The notes: generated by a model not told the origin, from the letters alone. A DNA stretch of 24,313 nt from an uncultured Chloroflexota bacterium (GCA_903851225.1 CAINNT010000119.1:1-24313), one strand, 5' to 3'. Counted from the first letter of the stretch, positions 14,739 through 23,034 are shown. Numbers and translations are program-made.

Positions 14739-15358
14739 ACCGAAATCCGACGCTCCGGGTGCTTCGCGCGCTCGGCGAGGACAATCTTCTCGACCTGAGC
14801 CGCGGCCTCCTCGGGATAGCCAGTTTCGTTCAGCACCAAATAGTCATACTCCTGCGCACGTTCCATTTCCGTAATCGCATTGCGCGCGCGGGTCACCAGC
14901 TCGTCGGCCGTCTCCGTGCCACGACCGGCGAGGCGTTCGGCAAGCGCCTCTGGGGATGGGGGTGCGACAAAGATGAGGAGTGCTTCGGGGATGACCTTTC
15001 GAATGCTTCGCGCTCCCTGGACGTCGATCTTGCAGAGCGCATCTTGCCCTCTTGACAACGCGCCGCGGACCTCTTCGCGTGGGGTCCCATAGGAACGATC
15101 GTGAACCGTGGCCGACTCCAGGAGTTCTCCCGTGGCGTTGAGGGCGTCAAACGAATCGCGACTGTGAAAGTGATAGTGCACGCCATCCATTTCGCCGGCA
15201 CGGGGAGGCCGGGTGGTACAGGTGACGACATAGTGGAAGGTTTGGCCCACCGGCCGACGACGCAACTCATTGATGATGGTGTCTTTCCCCACGCCGCTCG
15301 GCCCAGAGATCACGATCACCTGAGCGCCTGGTGCCCCGACGAGTCGCTGTGGCTCCAT
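14735..15358 (-). CDS. gmk: Guanylate kinase
   Basis: Gmk phosphorylates GMP to GDP. From ATG 15358 it has 207 residues, the usual length. The P-loop is GPSGVGKDT at 19-27 and the GMP-binding segment is TTRPPRAGEMDGVHYHF at 48-64, with SYGTPREEV following. A GTG lies directly before the ATG, but the GGAGG ends only one base before that GTG, so ATG 15358 has the better spacing. The start overlaps the rluD stop by one base (TGATG). gmk next to priA is common, but rpoZ, usually between them, is absent here. Confidence 0.96.
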   Translation of the reverse strand: MEPQRLVGAPGAQVIVISGPSGVGKDTIINELRRRPVGQTFHYVVTCTTRPPRAGEMDGVHYHFHSRDSFDALNATGELLESATVHDRSYGTPREEVRGALSRGQDALCKIDVQGARSIRKVIPEALLIFVAPPSPEALAERLAGRGTETADELVTRARNAITEMERAQEYDYLVLNETGYPEEAAAQVEKIVLAERAKHPERRISV

Positions 15359-16302
15359 CACCCCTCCACTCTGTTGGAGAGCAACCGTAGCGCATCAAGC
15401 GGCGCCTGGAGATCAGCGGGGAGCTCTGCCTCAAGTCGCATCAATCGCCCATCCCGAGGGTGAGCAAAGGCGATCTTCCAGGCGTGCAGAAAGAGCCGCG
15501 TCGTCGCATCGGGGCCACGTCGACTCGTGCCATTCCCGTAGGTTGGATCCCCAGCGATCGGATGTCCAATCTCCGTCAGGTGCACGCGAATCTGGTGCGT
15601 GCGACCTGTGATGAGGTCCACCTCGAGCAGCGTCCACCCTGGGAAACGCTCTCGAACGCGATATCCCGTCGTCGCTTCGCGACCGCTGGCAACGACCGCC
15701 ATTCGCTTGCGCTCGTTCGGATCTCGCCCGATAGGGGCTTCGATGCGGCCTATCTCTGCCGCAACTGAACCCTGCACCAAGGCCAGGTACGTCTTCTTGA
15801 TACGCCGCGCCTTCAGTTGCGCCATCAGACTCAGTTGTGCAACGTCGCCCTTTGCCACTATTAGTAGTCCGCTGGTGTCTTTATCCAGACGATGGACGAG
15901 TCCGGGGCGCGCAACCCCAGCGATTCCCGGCAGCTCATCCACATGATGAAGCAACGCATTCACGAGAGTTCCAGTCGCATGTCCCGGGGCTGGATGGACC
16001 ACGAGACCAGCGGGCTTGTCCACGACAACAATGTCTTCATCTTCGTATACCACCGTAAGGGGGATGTCCTCGGCAACTAACGTGGCCTCGCTCACTGGAG
16101 GTATCACAAGGTGGAGCGTCTGCCCAGGTATCAGCGTGGCGCTGGCACGAACTACCAGTCCGTCCATGGTGAGATGCCCCTCGGAGATGAGACGCTGGAC
16201 AAAGGAGCGTGATAGACCGCTGCGGTCAGCAACGAACCGATCCGCACGCTGTCGTGCCGCCTCTGGAGGAATCGGTAGATCGAGCTCCCGCGCCTCACTC
16301 AT
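15358..16302 (-). CDS. rluD: Pseudouridine synthase, RluD/RluA family
   Basis: This family isomerises uridines in 23S rRNA. The 314-residue protein has an N-terminal S4 RNA-binding domain (about 17-68) and the catalytic motif HRLDKDTSG at 137-145, with Asp140 as the nucleophile. GRTHQIRVHLTEIGHPI is also typical. RluD sites 1911/1915/1917 are the likely targets, but family members differ and the exact site cannot be read from sequence. The ATG at 16302 overlaps the lspA stop by 8 bases and has only a weak Shine-Dalgarno. lspA-rluD is one of the most conserved gene pairs in Gram-positive bacteria. Confidence 0.93.
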   Translation of the reverse strand: MSEARELDLPIPPEAARQRADRFVADRSGLSRSFVQRLISEGHLTMDGLVVRASATLIPGQTLHLVIPPVSEATLVAEDIPLTVVYEDEDIVVVDKPAGLVVHPAPGHATGTLVNALLHHVDELPGIAGVARPGLVHRLDKDTSGLLIVAKGDVAQLSLMAQLKARRIKKTYLALVQGSVAAEIGRIEAPIGRDPNERKRMAVVASGREATTGYRVRERFPGWTLLEVDLITGRTHQIRVHLTEIGHPIAGDPTYGNGTSRRGPDATTRLFLHAWKIAFAHPRDGRLMRLEAELPADLQAPLDALRLLSNRVEG

Positions 16303-16768
16303 GGCGCACCGTGCTGCGAGACTGCCACAGAGTATCTACGAGCACGATCAGGATTCCGAAGCTGATGGCAGCGTCGGCGATATTGAAGGTCCAGAATCGG
16401 AGATCGCCGAGTCCGATGTCGATAAAATCGAGTACGTAGCCGAATGCGAGGCGGTCAATCAGGTTGCCAACCGCTCCTCCGACAAGAAGTCCAACCCCAA
16501 CTGTCAGCGGAGTGATTCGGTGAGTTTGTTCGCGCTCGTGATAGAGCACCAGCGCAACGATCACTCCGATGCTGAGCACGGCAAGAATCGGAGCGCTCCC
16601 CTGCACGATGCCAAAGAGTCCGCCGCGATTCTCGCCGCGGATTATCTGAACGATCGATCCAAGCACCTGCTGTGGCGCCGCCAGATCCATGCCATCTACG
16701 AGCAATTTTGAACCTCGGTCAATCGCAATCACTCCCAGTGCAAGCAGCCCGATCGCGACTCTCCTCAT
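16295..16768 (-). CDS. lspA: Lipoprotein signal peptidase (signal peptidase II)
   Basis: LspA is an inner-membrane aspartyl protease that cleaves the signal peptide of prolipoproteins. The 157-residue protein has four hydrophobic segments (about 4-17, 58-76, 87-103 and 128-147). The catalytic aspartates are Asp114 in GNLIDRLAFGYVLDF and Asp132 in FNIADAAI. The usual ENxGAAFG motif is changed to ENRGGLFG. The ATG at 16768 overlaps the ileS stop by four bases and has little Shine-Dalgarno, suggesting coupling. The ileS-lspA-rluD order is widespread. Confidence 0.95.
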   Translation of the reverse strand: MRRVAIGLLALGVIAIDRGSKLLVDGMDLAAPQQVLGSIVQIIRGENRGGLFGIVQGSAPILAVLSIGVIVALVLYHEREQTHRITPLTVGVGLLVGGAVGNLIDRLAFGYVLDFIDIGLGDLRFWTFNIADAAISFGILIVLVDTLWQSRSTVRHE

Positions 16769-19700
16769 CCGGGTGACCGGCGGAAGGAGAACTGCGTAAC
16801 TCCAAACGAGAGCTCAATTTCATCGGCTTCGCCCTCAAAGGTGGTGCCAAAGTCAACCGAGCGAGCGCCAACACTCTGCTTGAGCGACTCTTTGTATGGC
16901 AAAAGCGACCTTGCCGAGTCTGAGAGGTAGAGGCTGATCGGATCCCCCATCTGCAGCCCAGCTCGCTTTCGCAGGTCTTGCACGGCGCGAGAGAGTTCGC
17001 GGAGATCGCCCTCCGCAATCAGTTCTGGCGTCAGGGCGGTCTCAAGCTCTACAACTAGGCCCTCTGATTCAGCCACAAAACCGCCCTCACGTGGGATCGC
17101 TTGTATCTCTATCTCGTCCGGCGCAAACTCCATCCCCTCGATCCGAACGGAGCCGCCAGGTAGGAACTCCACGCTGCCAGCGCGCGCTGCGGCGAGCACC
17201 GCCTGCAGCTTCCCGCCGAGTCGCTTGCCTACCTTCGGCAAGAGCACCTTCACCTTTCGCTCGAAGAGCCCAGAGGCATCACTGGCTGGCTCCACTCGCT
17301 TGACGTTCAGCTCGTCTGCAAGGATCGCAAGCAGTTCCGCAGTGGGCGTATCGCCGGCAAAGACAACGCGGGCGAGCGCAAGCGGCTGACGTGTGCGAAT
17401 ACCAGCGGCACTGCGCACCGAGCGCCCTAACTCCGCGGCACGGATCACCCGACTCATTGCATCCTCCAGGGCGAGATCCCGCCAGCCCGCCACTCGTGCC
17501 GCTGGCCACCGCTGCAGGTGAATGCTCCCCTTCGCACCGTCGGCAACAAGGTTCGTATACATGGCATCGGTGAGCATCGGTGCGATCGGCGCAGCGGCCT
17601 GCAGCAACGTCAGCAGCGACTCATGCAGGGTGGCAAAGGCATCGTTTCGATCCGTCTCCTTCGCTGATAGGTCGAAGCGGTCGCGCGATCGGCGGAGGTA
17701 CCAGGTGGAGAGCTCGTCAATCCCCTGCTCCAATCGGGCGACAGCCGACTGCGCGTCGTAGACCCGAAGTGCACCTTCGACGGTAGCCACGAGATCGGCC
17801 GTGCGGCTCAGGATCCATCGATCCATCGCGCCCCTCTCGGCAACTTGGCGCACCGTGTCGCCGGGTCTCCAGCCCGCACCGTTGGCGTAACCGATATGAA
17901 AGGCGTAAACATTCCAAAGGACCAGGAGCTTGCGGCGCGCCTCATCGGCGCCGCTCCAGCCGAAGTGCACATTCTCCTCGGGGCGCGACCCGGCAAAGAG
18001 CCAGCGCATGACATCGGCACCCATGCGATCGGCCGCCTCATCAAATTCGATGGAGTTGCCCCAGCTCTTGTGCATCTGGCGGCCGTCCTCCGCAAAGACG
18101 AGGCCGTATCCGAACACCGTCTTGGTTGGCTCGCTCCCGACCATGACCGTCGACATGGCGAGCAGCGAGTAGAACCAGTTTCTGAACTGGCCGGGGAAGC
18201 TCTCCGTAATCAGATCGGCGGGGAACCAGCGCTTCCAGTACTCCGGATCGCTTCGATACCGCATCGTAGAGAGCGAGACGATGCCCGCATCGAGCCACGG
18301 ATTTCCCACATCGGGGATCCGCTGTACCGGCTCACCACACTTGGCGCACGCGATGCGAACCTCGTCGATGTACGGGCGATGTGGGCTGTGCCCCTTCATG
18401 GCGTCCAAACCAGAAACGGCGCGTCGCTCAAGCTCATCTCGAGATCCGAGTACCTCAACAGAACCACAACCACCACATTCATAGATTGGCAGCGCAAGGC
18501 CCCAGTAACGCTTTTTCGAGATCATCCAATCACTCATGTTGCGCAACCAATCAAGTTCTCGATCGTGGCCAAACGCCGGCAACCACGAGATGTTGTCAAC
18601 GACATCCATGATCTGGTAGCGAAGGCTCGCTGCCTTCTCCTCGGCACTCAGCTGCTCACGCGGCTTCTCGTAGGTGGCACCCATGCTGATGAACCACTCA
18701 TCCACGAGTCGGAAGGCGAGTGGCGTGGCGCAGCGCCAGCAGTGCGGGTATCGGTGAGTGATCTTCTCCCGGCGGAGGAGGCTTCCGCTCCGCTCAAGTG
18801 CCGCAAAGACGAGATCACTGACGGCGAGCCAATCCTGCCCACTCAGTTCGTCGAAGCCCGGTAGATAGGTGCCGCTCTCGTCGATCGGCGCAATCATCGG
18901 CAGCCCTTCAGTCACGCAGAGCGCGTGGTCTTCGCTGCCGCATGCCGGGGCAATGTGAACGATACTCGTCCCCTCCTCGGCGCCAACATCACTCCACGAG
19001 ATGACTCGGTGCGCGGCACCACCGGCACCGAGCGCCTCAGCTACAGCAGGGGCCGCATCAAACGTGGCGCGATAGCGCCAACCGATCAACTCACTCCCCA
19101 GTCTTGATTCGAGCACCTTGGCTCGAGGTGCACCGCCACCGAGCGCAGCGACGCGTCGAGTGGCGCCGATCCACAGTTTGCGTCCGTCAAATTCCACCAG
19201 CTCGTATGTCAGTGTTGGGCTCACCGCAGCAGCAACGTTGGCGGGAATCGTCCACGGAGTGGTTGTCCAGGCCAACAGCTCTTCACCCGGTCGATCAACG
19301 AGTGGAAACCCGAAATACGCCGAAGGATCATCGCGATCGGCATACCCTTCGGTCATTTCGTGTTGGCTGATACCGGTGCCGCATCGTGTGCACCACGGCA
19401 TGCTGTCGCTCCCCTTGTAGAGCCAACCGCGACGGTTGCATTCGGCGAGGAAGCTCCAGATCAGATCGTTGTTCTCATCGGAGAAGGTGAAGTACGAGCC
19501 ACCGATCTCGGGGGAGCCGAGCTGCCCGATGAGCTTCTCTGGTGTGGCACGCACCACCCCAGCGGCACCGACGATTTCAATCTCTCGCTCAGGCGCATTG
19601 GCAAGCGCATCGCGCAGGCGAAGGAGATCCTCCGGCGAGTTCCAGTCCATCCACATGCCAAGTCGTATCGATTGTTCGGTCTGCCGTGCGGCATAGGTAA

Positions 19701-20073
19701 GTACCCGCTGCTTGCAGAGCCGAATGAACTCTGCGAGGCCCCGCTCCTCGATCTGTCGCTTGGAGGTAAAGCCCAACTCTTTTTCGACGTTCACCTCAAC
19801 CCAAAGGCCCTGGCAGTCGAACCCTTGCTGCCAGCGAAGCTCGTGACCGAGAGCGGCGCGGAAGCGCTGGAAGAGGTCTTTATAGGTGCGACCCCAGGCA
19901 TGGTGCACTCCCATTGGGTTGTTCGCCGTGATGGGGCCATCGAGGAATGACCAGGGCTCCCCGCCAGTCGTCTGTGCGCGCAGACGCGCAAAGGTTCCAT
20001 CGGCGCGCCAACGCGCCAGCATCTGGTGCTCCAGGCTGATCAGGTCTGGCTTCGAATCAACTGGGTTGAACAT
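16765..20073 (-). CDS. ileS: Isoleucyl-tRNA synthetase with GVHH signature and catalytic-domain insertion
   Basis: IleRS charges tRNA-Ile. From ATG 20073 it has 1102 residues. The class I signature is PMGVHHAWGRTYKD (53-66) in place of HIGH, and the KMSKS loop is QMHKSWGN (666-673). The editing domain is marked by AWTTTPWTIPAN at 268-279, and CxxC pairs occur at 228-231, 533-536 and 576-579. Residues of about 146-191 appear as an insertion between MDW and SYFTFSDENN. The C-terminal anticodon-binding domain is followed by an extra domain up to residue 1102 (contains DLRKRAGLQMGD). The TTG start at 20109 is rejected, and no Shine-Dalgarno is seen. No T-box leader fits in the 79-base upstream gap. 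Confidence 0.95.
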   Translation of the reverse strand: MFNPVDSKPDLISLEHQMLARWRADGTFARLRAQTTGGEPWSFLDGPITANNPMGVHHAWGRTYKDLFQRFRAALGHELRWQQGFDCQGLWVEVNVEKELGFTSKRQIEERGLAEFIRLCKQRVLTYAARQTEQSIRLGMWMDWNSPEDLLRLRDALANAPEREIEIVGAAGVVRATPEKLIGQLGSPEIGGSYFTFSDENNDLIWSFLAECNRRGWLYKGSDSMPWCTRCGTGISQHEMTEGYADRDDPSAYFGFPLVDRPGEELLAWTTTPWTIPANVAAAVSPTLTYELVEFDGRKLWIGATRRVAALGGGAPRAKVLESRLGSELIGWRYRATFDAAPAVAEALGAGGAAHRVISWSDVGAEEGTSIVHIAPACGSEDHALCVTEGLPMIAPIDESGTYLPGFDELSGQDWLAVSDLVFAALERSGSLLRREKITHRYPHCWRCATPLAFRLVDEWFISMGATYEKPREQLSAEEKAASLRYQIMDVVDNISWLPAFGHDRELDWLRNMSDWMISKKRYWGLALPIYECGGCGSVEVLGSRDELERRAVSGLDAMKGHSPHRPYIDEVRIACAKCGEPVQRIPDVGNPWLDAGIVSLSTMRYRSDPEYWKRWFPADLITESFPGQFRNWFYSLLAMSTVMVGSEPTKTVFGYGLVFAEDGRQMHKSWGNSIEFDEAADRMGADVMRWLFAGSRPEENVHFGWSGADEARRKLLVLWNVYAFHIGYANGAGWRPGDTVRQVAERGAMDRWILSRTADLVATVEGALRVYDAQSAVARLEQGIDELSTWYLRRSRDRFDLSAKETDRNDAFATLHESLLTLLQAAAPIAPMLTDAMYTNLVADGAKGSIHLQRWPAARVAGWRDLALEDAMSRVIRAAELGRSVRSAAGIRTRQPLALARVVFAGDTPTAELLAILADELNVKRVEPASDASGLFERKVKVLLPKVGKRLGGKLQAVLAAARAGSVEFLPGGSVRIEGMEFAPDEIEIQAIPREGGFVAESEGLVVELETALTPELIAEGDLRELSRAVQDLRKRAGLQMGDPISLYLSDSARSLLPYKESLKQSVGARSVDFGTTFEGEADEIELSFGVTQFSFRRSPG

Positions 20074-20094
20074 TGAGAGGAGCGTGCCACGCCA

Positions 20095-20136
20095 CCCCCG
20101 ACATGGCAAACGGGGGCACCTCGCTTCCCCGCGAGG
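20095..20136. promoter_or_regulatory. Two inverted repeats in the divergent ileS / LCP intergenic region
   Basis: The 79-base gap between the two divergent starts holds CCCCCG (20095-20100 region) matched by CGGGGG about 10 bases later, and CCTCGC-TTCCCC-GCGAGG at 20119-20136, a perfect 6-bp stem. They may be operator sites or 5' hairpins; no known motif is recognised. A promoter for ileS could not be identified in this gap. Confidence 0.3.
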
Positions 20137-20139
20137 CGG

Positions 20140-20145
20140 TATGGT
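20140..20145 (+). promoter_or_regulatory. Candidate -10 element for a leaderless LCP transcript
   Basis: TATGGT at 20140-20145 lies 7 bases before the ATG at 20153, so transcription could begin at or next to the start codon. No clear -35 is seen. The same bases include an alternative ATG at 20141, so this is an ambiguous site: either a -10 element or the true start codon, preceded by GAGG at 20133-20136. Confidence 0.28.
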
Positions 20146-20152
20146 TTCCTCT

Positions 20153-21790
20153 ATGGCCCAACCAACTGAGGCTCCACGGCGCTCAGCCTTCGCGGCAGCT
20201 GTCTTTTCGCTCGTGGTTCCTGGGTTCGGGCAACTCTATGAGCGGCGGTGGCGAGCGGCCCTCCTCTTCCTCGCGCCCCCAATCCTCATCCTCGCGCTGG
20301 TAGGAGGCATCCTGGTCGCTGATGGCCTGCCGGGGCTCGTAGGGCTCCTGATCACCCCGTTGGGACTCAGTGCGGCGGGCATCCTCAACATCCTGCTAGC
20401 GGCATGGCGCGGGATCGCAGCAGTCGACGCTTGGCGTGGGGCCCTGCGACGCGATAGCGGGACTCGCGCAATCGGCGCCTCGCTGGCGGGCCTCTCCCTC
20501 TCGCTGGTTGTCTCGCTCTCGTTGCATCTGATCCTGAGCGGATACGTCGCCACTGCGTCGGAACTTGTTGGAGGAATCTTCTCTACCGGCACCGTGAAAC
20601 CTGGGGAGACCCCTGCGCCGCGCTGGGACGGCAAGGAGCGCCTGAACGTGCTGCTCGTCGGCATCGACCAACGGGGAGATAGCACCTCTTTCAACACCGA
20701 CACGCTCATCGTTGCAAGCGTCGACCCTGTGAATGGCACGGTCACAATGTTCAGCATCCCCCGAGACACGGTGGACTTTCCAGTTCCAGAGAGCGCACAG
20801 CGACTGTACGGGACAACCTACGGCAACAAGATCAACTCGTATTACGCCTCGGCAAGCCGACATCCCGAGGTATTCCCTGACGGCCCGATGCCAGCCTTGC
20901 GCGAGATGCTCGGCAACTTCTACGGCATGACGATCGATTACTCGCTCATGGTGAATTTCACCGGGTTCCAAGAGATCGTGGATGCTCTCGACGGGGTGCA
21001 AATAGCGGCTCGAAATCCTGTGGCTGACGACTCCTACCCGATTGGCGGAGGCAAGTACGCGAGGATTCACATCCTTGCCGGCGTGCACGCCATGGATGGC
21101 GCGGAGGCGCTGATCTTCGCTCGATCACGACACGGGAGCTCTGACTTCGATCGAGCCGCTCGGCAGCAACAAGTGATCTCAGCGATCCGAGCACAAAGTG
21201 ATATGGCGGCGATTACCCGAAACCTGCCCTCCCTCGCGGCGGCGCTGAAGGATTCGCTCAAGAGCGACTTCCCGCAGCAGGATCTGCCCCTCCTCCTCGA
21301 TTTGATCGCGCAGATTGACTCCGGCAGCATTCGCAGCGTCGTCTTTACCCCGCCCACATACCAGACCGTTGGCTCCGACAGCCGCGGCTACATCATCACC
21401 CCCGACGTGGCCAAGATTCGTGCAGCGGTCCTGCAGGCATTCAGCGCGCAACCTACGAAAGAGGAGCGTGAAGCTGACGCCATCGCCCGAGAGGCGGCTC
21501 GGATCTGGGTGCTCAACGGAACCGGGCGAAAGGGCGAGGCGGGCGTTCTTGCTACGGCGCTCAGCCGCGCGGGTCTCGACGCATCAGCGCCAACAACGAT
21601 CACACCGGGCGAGATCGGACTTTTGACGACGAGATTCATTGTCTACAACGGAGCTGAGCAGAGAATGCCCGTTTCGCTTGCCCTTCTTGAGAAGCTCCTC
21701 GGCCTCAAGCCAACCTTGATAGACGACGCAACCGTTACTGTCGATGTTCAGATCATCACCGGTGCTGATGTTCCGACGGTCACCCCGTAG
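20153..21790 (+). CDS. LytR-CpsA-Psr (LCP) family cell-wall ligase with multi-spanning N-terminus
   Basis: LCP proteins transfer lipid-linked glycopolymers such as wall teichoic acid or arabinogalactan onto peptidoglycan outside the cell. From ATG 20153 it has 545 residues; ATG 20141 would add four. The N-terminus has PGFGQLYERRWRAALLFLA at 23-41, then about three membrane spans (36-55, 58-84 and 107-130). The LCP domain begins at RLNVLLVGIDQR (163-174) with NTDTLIVASVDP and MFSIPRDTVDFP (199-210), which hold the conserved Asp and Arg residues. HAMDGAEALIFARSRHG follows. A LytR_C-type domain begins at IWVLNGTGRKGEAG. Most LCP proteins have a single N-terminal span, so the membrane part is unusual. 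The gene is monocistronic and converges on ilvE. Confidence 0.92.
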   Translation: MAQPTEAPRRSAFAAAVFSLVVPGFGQLYERRWRAALLFLAPPILILALVGGILVADGLPGLVGLLITPLGLSAAGILNILLAAWRGIAAVDAWRGALRRDSGTRAIGASLAGLSLSLVVSLSLHLILSGYVATASELVGGIFSTGTVKPGETPAPRWDGKERLNVLLVGIDQRGDSTSFNTDTLIVASVDPVNGTVTMFSIPRDTVDFPVPESAQRLYGTTYGNKINSYYASASRHPEVFPDGPMPALREMLGNFYGMTIDYSLMVNFTGFQEIVDALDGVQIAARNPVADDSYPIGGGKYARIHILAGVHAMDGAEALIFARSRHGSSDFDRAARQQQVISAIRAQSDMAAITRNLPSLAAALKDSLKSDFPQQDLPLLLDLIAQIDSGSIRSVVFTPPTYQTVGSDSRGYIITPDVAKIRAAVLQAFSAQPTKEEREADAIAREAARIWVLNGTGRKGEAGVLATALSRAGLDASAPTTITPGEIGLLTTRFIVYNGAEQRMPVSLALLEKLLGLKPTLIDDATVTVDVQIITGADVPTVTP

Positions 21791-21805
21791 GGCCCGCTGA
21801 CGGGA

Positions 21806-22744
21806 TCAGTAGATCGGCGTGAGCCAGTGCCTGTACGCCGGCACCTTGCCGCGAACGGCATCGAAGTAGCGGCTCTGGATTCGCTTGGTTACGTCGCCAA
21901 CCGTTCCGGAGCCCACGGAACGGTGATCAACTTCGATGACCGGCGACACCTGCGCACCGGTACCGACAAGGAAGATCTCATCGGCAATGTAGAGCTCGCT
22001 CCGATCAATCTGGCGTTCCGCCACCGGGATACCGAGCTCGGCGGCAATCTCGATAATCCCCGCTCGTGTGATCCCTTCGAGGATGTCGTCGTTGACCCCA
22101 GGGGTGATGAGCTTCCCGCCCCGAACCATGAAGAGGTTCTCGGCAGAGCCTTCGGAGACCTTCCCCGCCTCGGTGAGCACGATCGCCTCATCAAACCCGT
22201 TTAGACCCGCCTCGCTCTTGGAGAAGGCGCTGTTGACGTAGTTCCCAACGACCTTGGCGCGTGCCGGGATTGCCAGGTCAGAGGTGCGGCGCGTGGCGAC
22301 GGTTGCACACCGGATCCCCGTCGCGGTGTCGATGTAATCCCCGAACGGAACGGAGATGACATAGAGGTCGTTCTCCAGCCCGTGCAGCTTGACCCCGATC
22401 GCCTTGGAGCTCTTGTAGACGCTGGGCCGTATGTAGGCATCCTCCTTGAAGGCATTTCGCTTGAGGAGCTCGACCACGATCCCCTTTAACGTTGGCACGT
22501 CCGGGAGCGGGTCCATGAGCATGATCTTGCAGCTGGAGCGGAGCCGCTCCAGGTGCTCGTCAACCTTGAGCGCGTAGAGCTGTTGCTCGTCGGCGTTCCA
22601 GTAGGCGCGTATCCCTTCGAAGGTGGCCGTGCCGTAGAGAAACGCGTGCGTCATGACACTCACCTTTGCATCGACAAGCGGGCGGAACTCACCCTCTACA
22701 TAGGCGATGACTCCGTCAAACTCGCCGCTCGTGCTCGGTGACAT
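21806..22744 (-). CDS. ilvE: Branched-chain amino acid aminotransferase
   Basis: This PLP enzyme performs the last step of leucine, isoleucine and valine synthesis, using glutamate as the amino donor. The 312-residue fold-type IV protein has THAFLYGTATFEGIRAY at 32-48, the PLP lysine Lys164 in RAKVVGNYVNS, and VSEGSAENLFMVRGG at 196-210. These match IlvE more than D-amino acid transaminase or aminodeoxychorismate lyase, particularly the EGIRAY segment. The ATG at 22744 is 20 bases after the rpsR stop with no clear Shine-Dalgarno, so it could be read with the ribosomal operon or have an unrecognised promoter. The stop is 15 bases from the convergent LCP stop, with only a weak CCCG-CTGA-CGGG hairpin between. 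Confidence 0.94.
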   Translation of the reverse strand: MSPSTSGEFDGVIAYVEGEFRPLVDAKVSVMTHAFLYGTATFEGIRAYWNADEQQLYALKVDEHLERLRSSCKIMLMDPLPDVPTLKGIVVELLKRNAFKEDAYIRPSVYKSSKAIGVKLHGLENDLYVISVPFGDYIDTATGIRCATVATRRTSDLAIPARAKVVGNYVNSAFSKSEAGLNGFDEAIVLTEAGKVSEGSAENLFMVRGGKLITPGVNDDILEGITRAGIIEIAAELGIPVAERQIDRSELYIADEIFLVGTGAQVSPVIEVDHRSVGSGTVGDVTKRIQSRYFDAVRGKVPAYRHWLTPIY

Positions 22745-22764
22745 GGTGCGGGAGGCTACCTAAC

Positions 22765-23034
22765 TCAGCCCTGGTGTTGCGGCGCGTACGGCAAGAGCGC
22801 CATCTGACGTGCGCGCTTGAGCGCGGCCGTCACTTCACGCTGGTGCTGGGCGCAGGTGCCGGTCTTCCGTCGTGGCTCAATCTTGGCCCGGTCAGATAGG
22901 TAGCGGCGGAGACGATTGATCTCCTTGTAATCGATATACCCCTGCTTGTCACTGCAGAACGAACAGGCGCGACGTCGTCGCCCTGCTCCGAACTTGTCAT
23001 CACGCTTCTTGAATCGCTTTGGTGCCTCAGGCAT
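22765..23034 (-). CDS. rpsR: 30S ribosomal protein S18
   Basis: S18 binds the 30S platform with S6. The 89-residue protein has the family core YIDYKEINRLRRYLSDRAKI at 33-52 and a cysteine set (Cys24, Cys27, Cys61 with His64) that suggests the zinc-binding form. GAGGAG lies just upstream of ATG 23034. It is the third gene of the conserved rpsF-ssb-rpsR operon, 31 bases after ssb. The N-terminus is basic and the C-terminus is about 10 residues longer than many S18 proteins. Confidence 0.98.
   Translation of the reverse strand: MPEAPKRFKKRDDKFGAGRRRRACSFCSDKQGYIDYKEINRLRRYLSDRAKIEPRRKTGTCAQHQREVTAALKRARQMALLPYAPQHQG

Noticed and set aside
17845..18864. A 339-codon open frame on the plus strand, opposite ileS
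   Set aside because: It is antisense to a fully conserved part of IleRS, its translation has no recognisable domain, and long antisense frames are common in GC-rich genes.
20074..20152. T-box riboswitch upstream of ileS
   Set aside because: The gap is only 79 bases, too short for a full T-box, and I see no T-box bulge sequence.
21791..21805. Intrinsic terminator between the LCP gene and ilvE
   Set aside because: Only a 4-bp CCCG/CGGG stem without a U-run is present, too weak to list as a feature.
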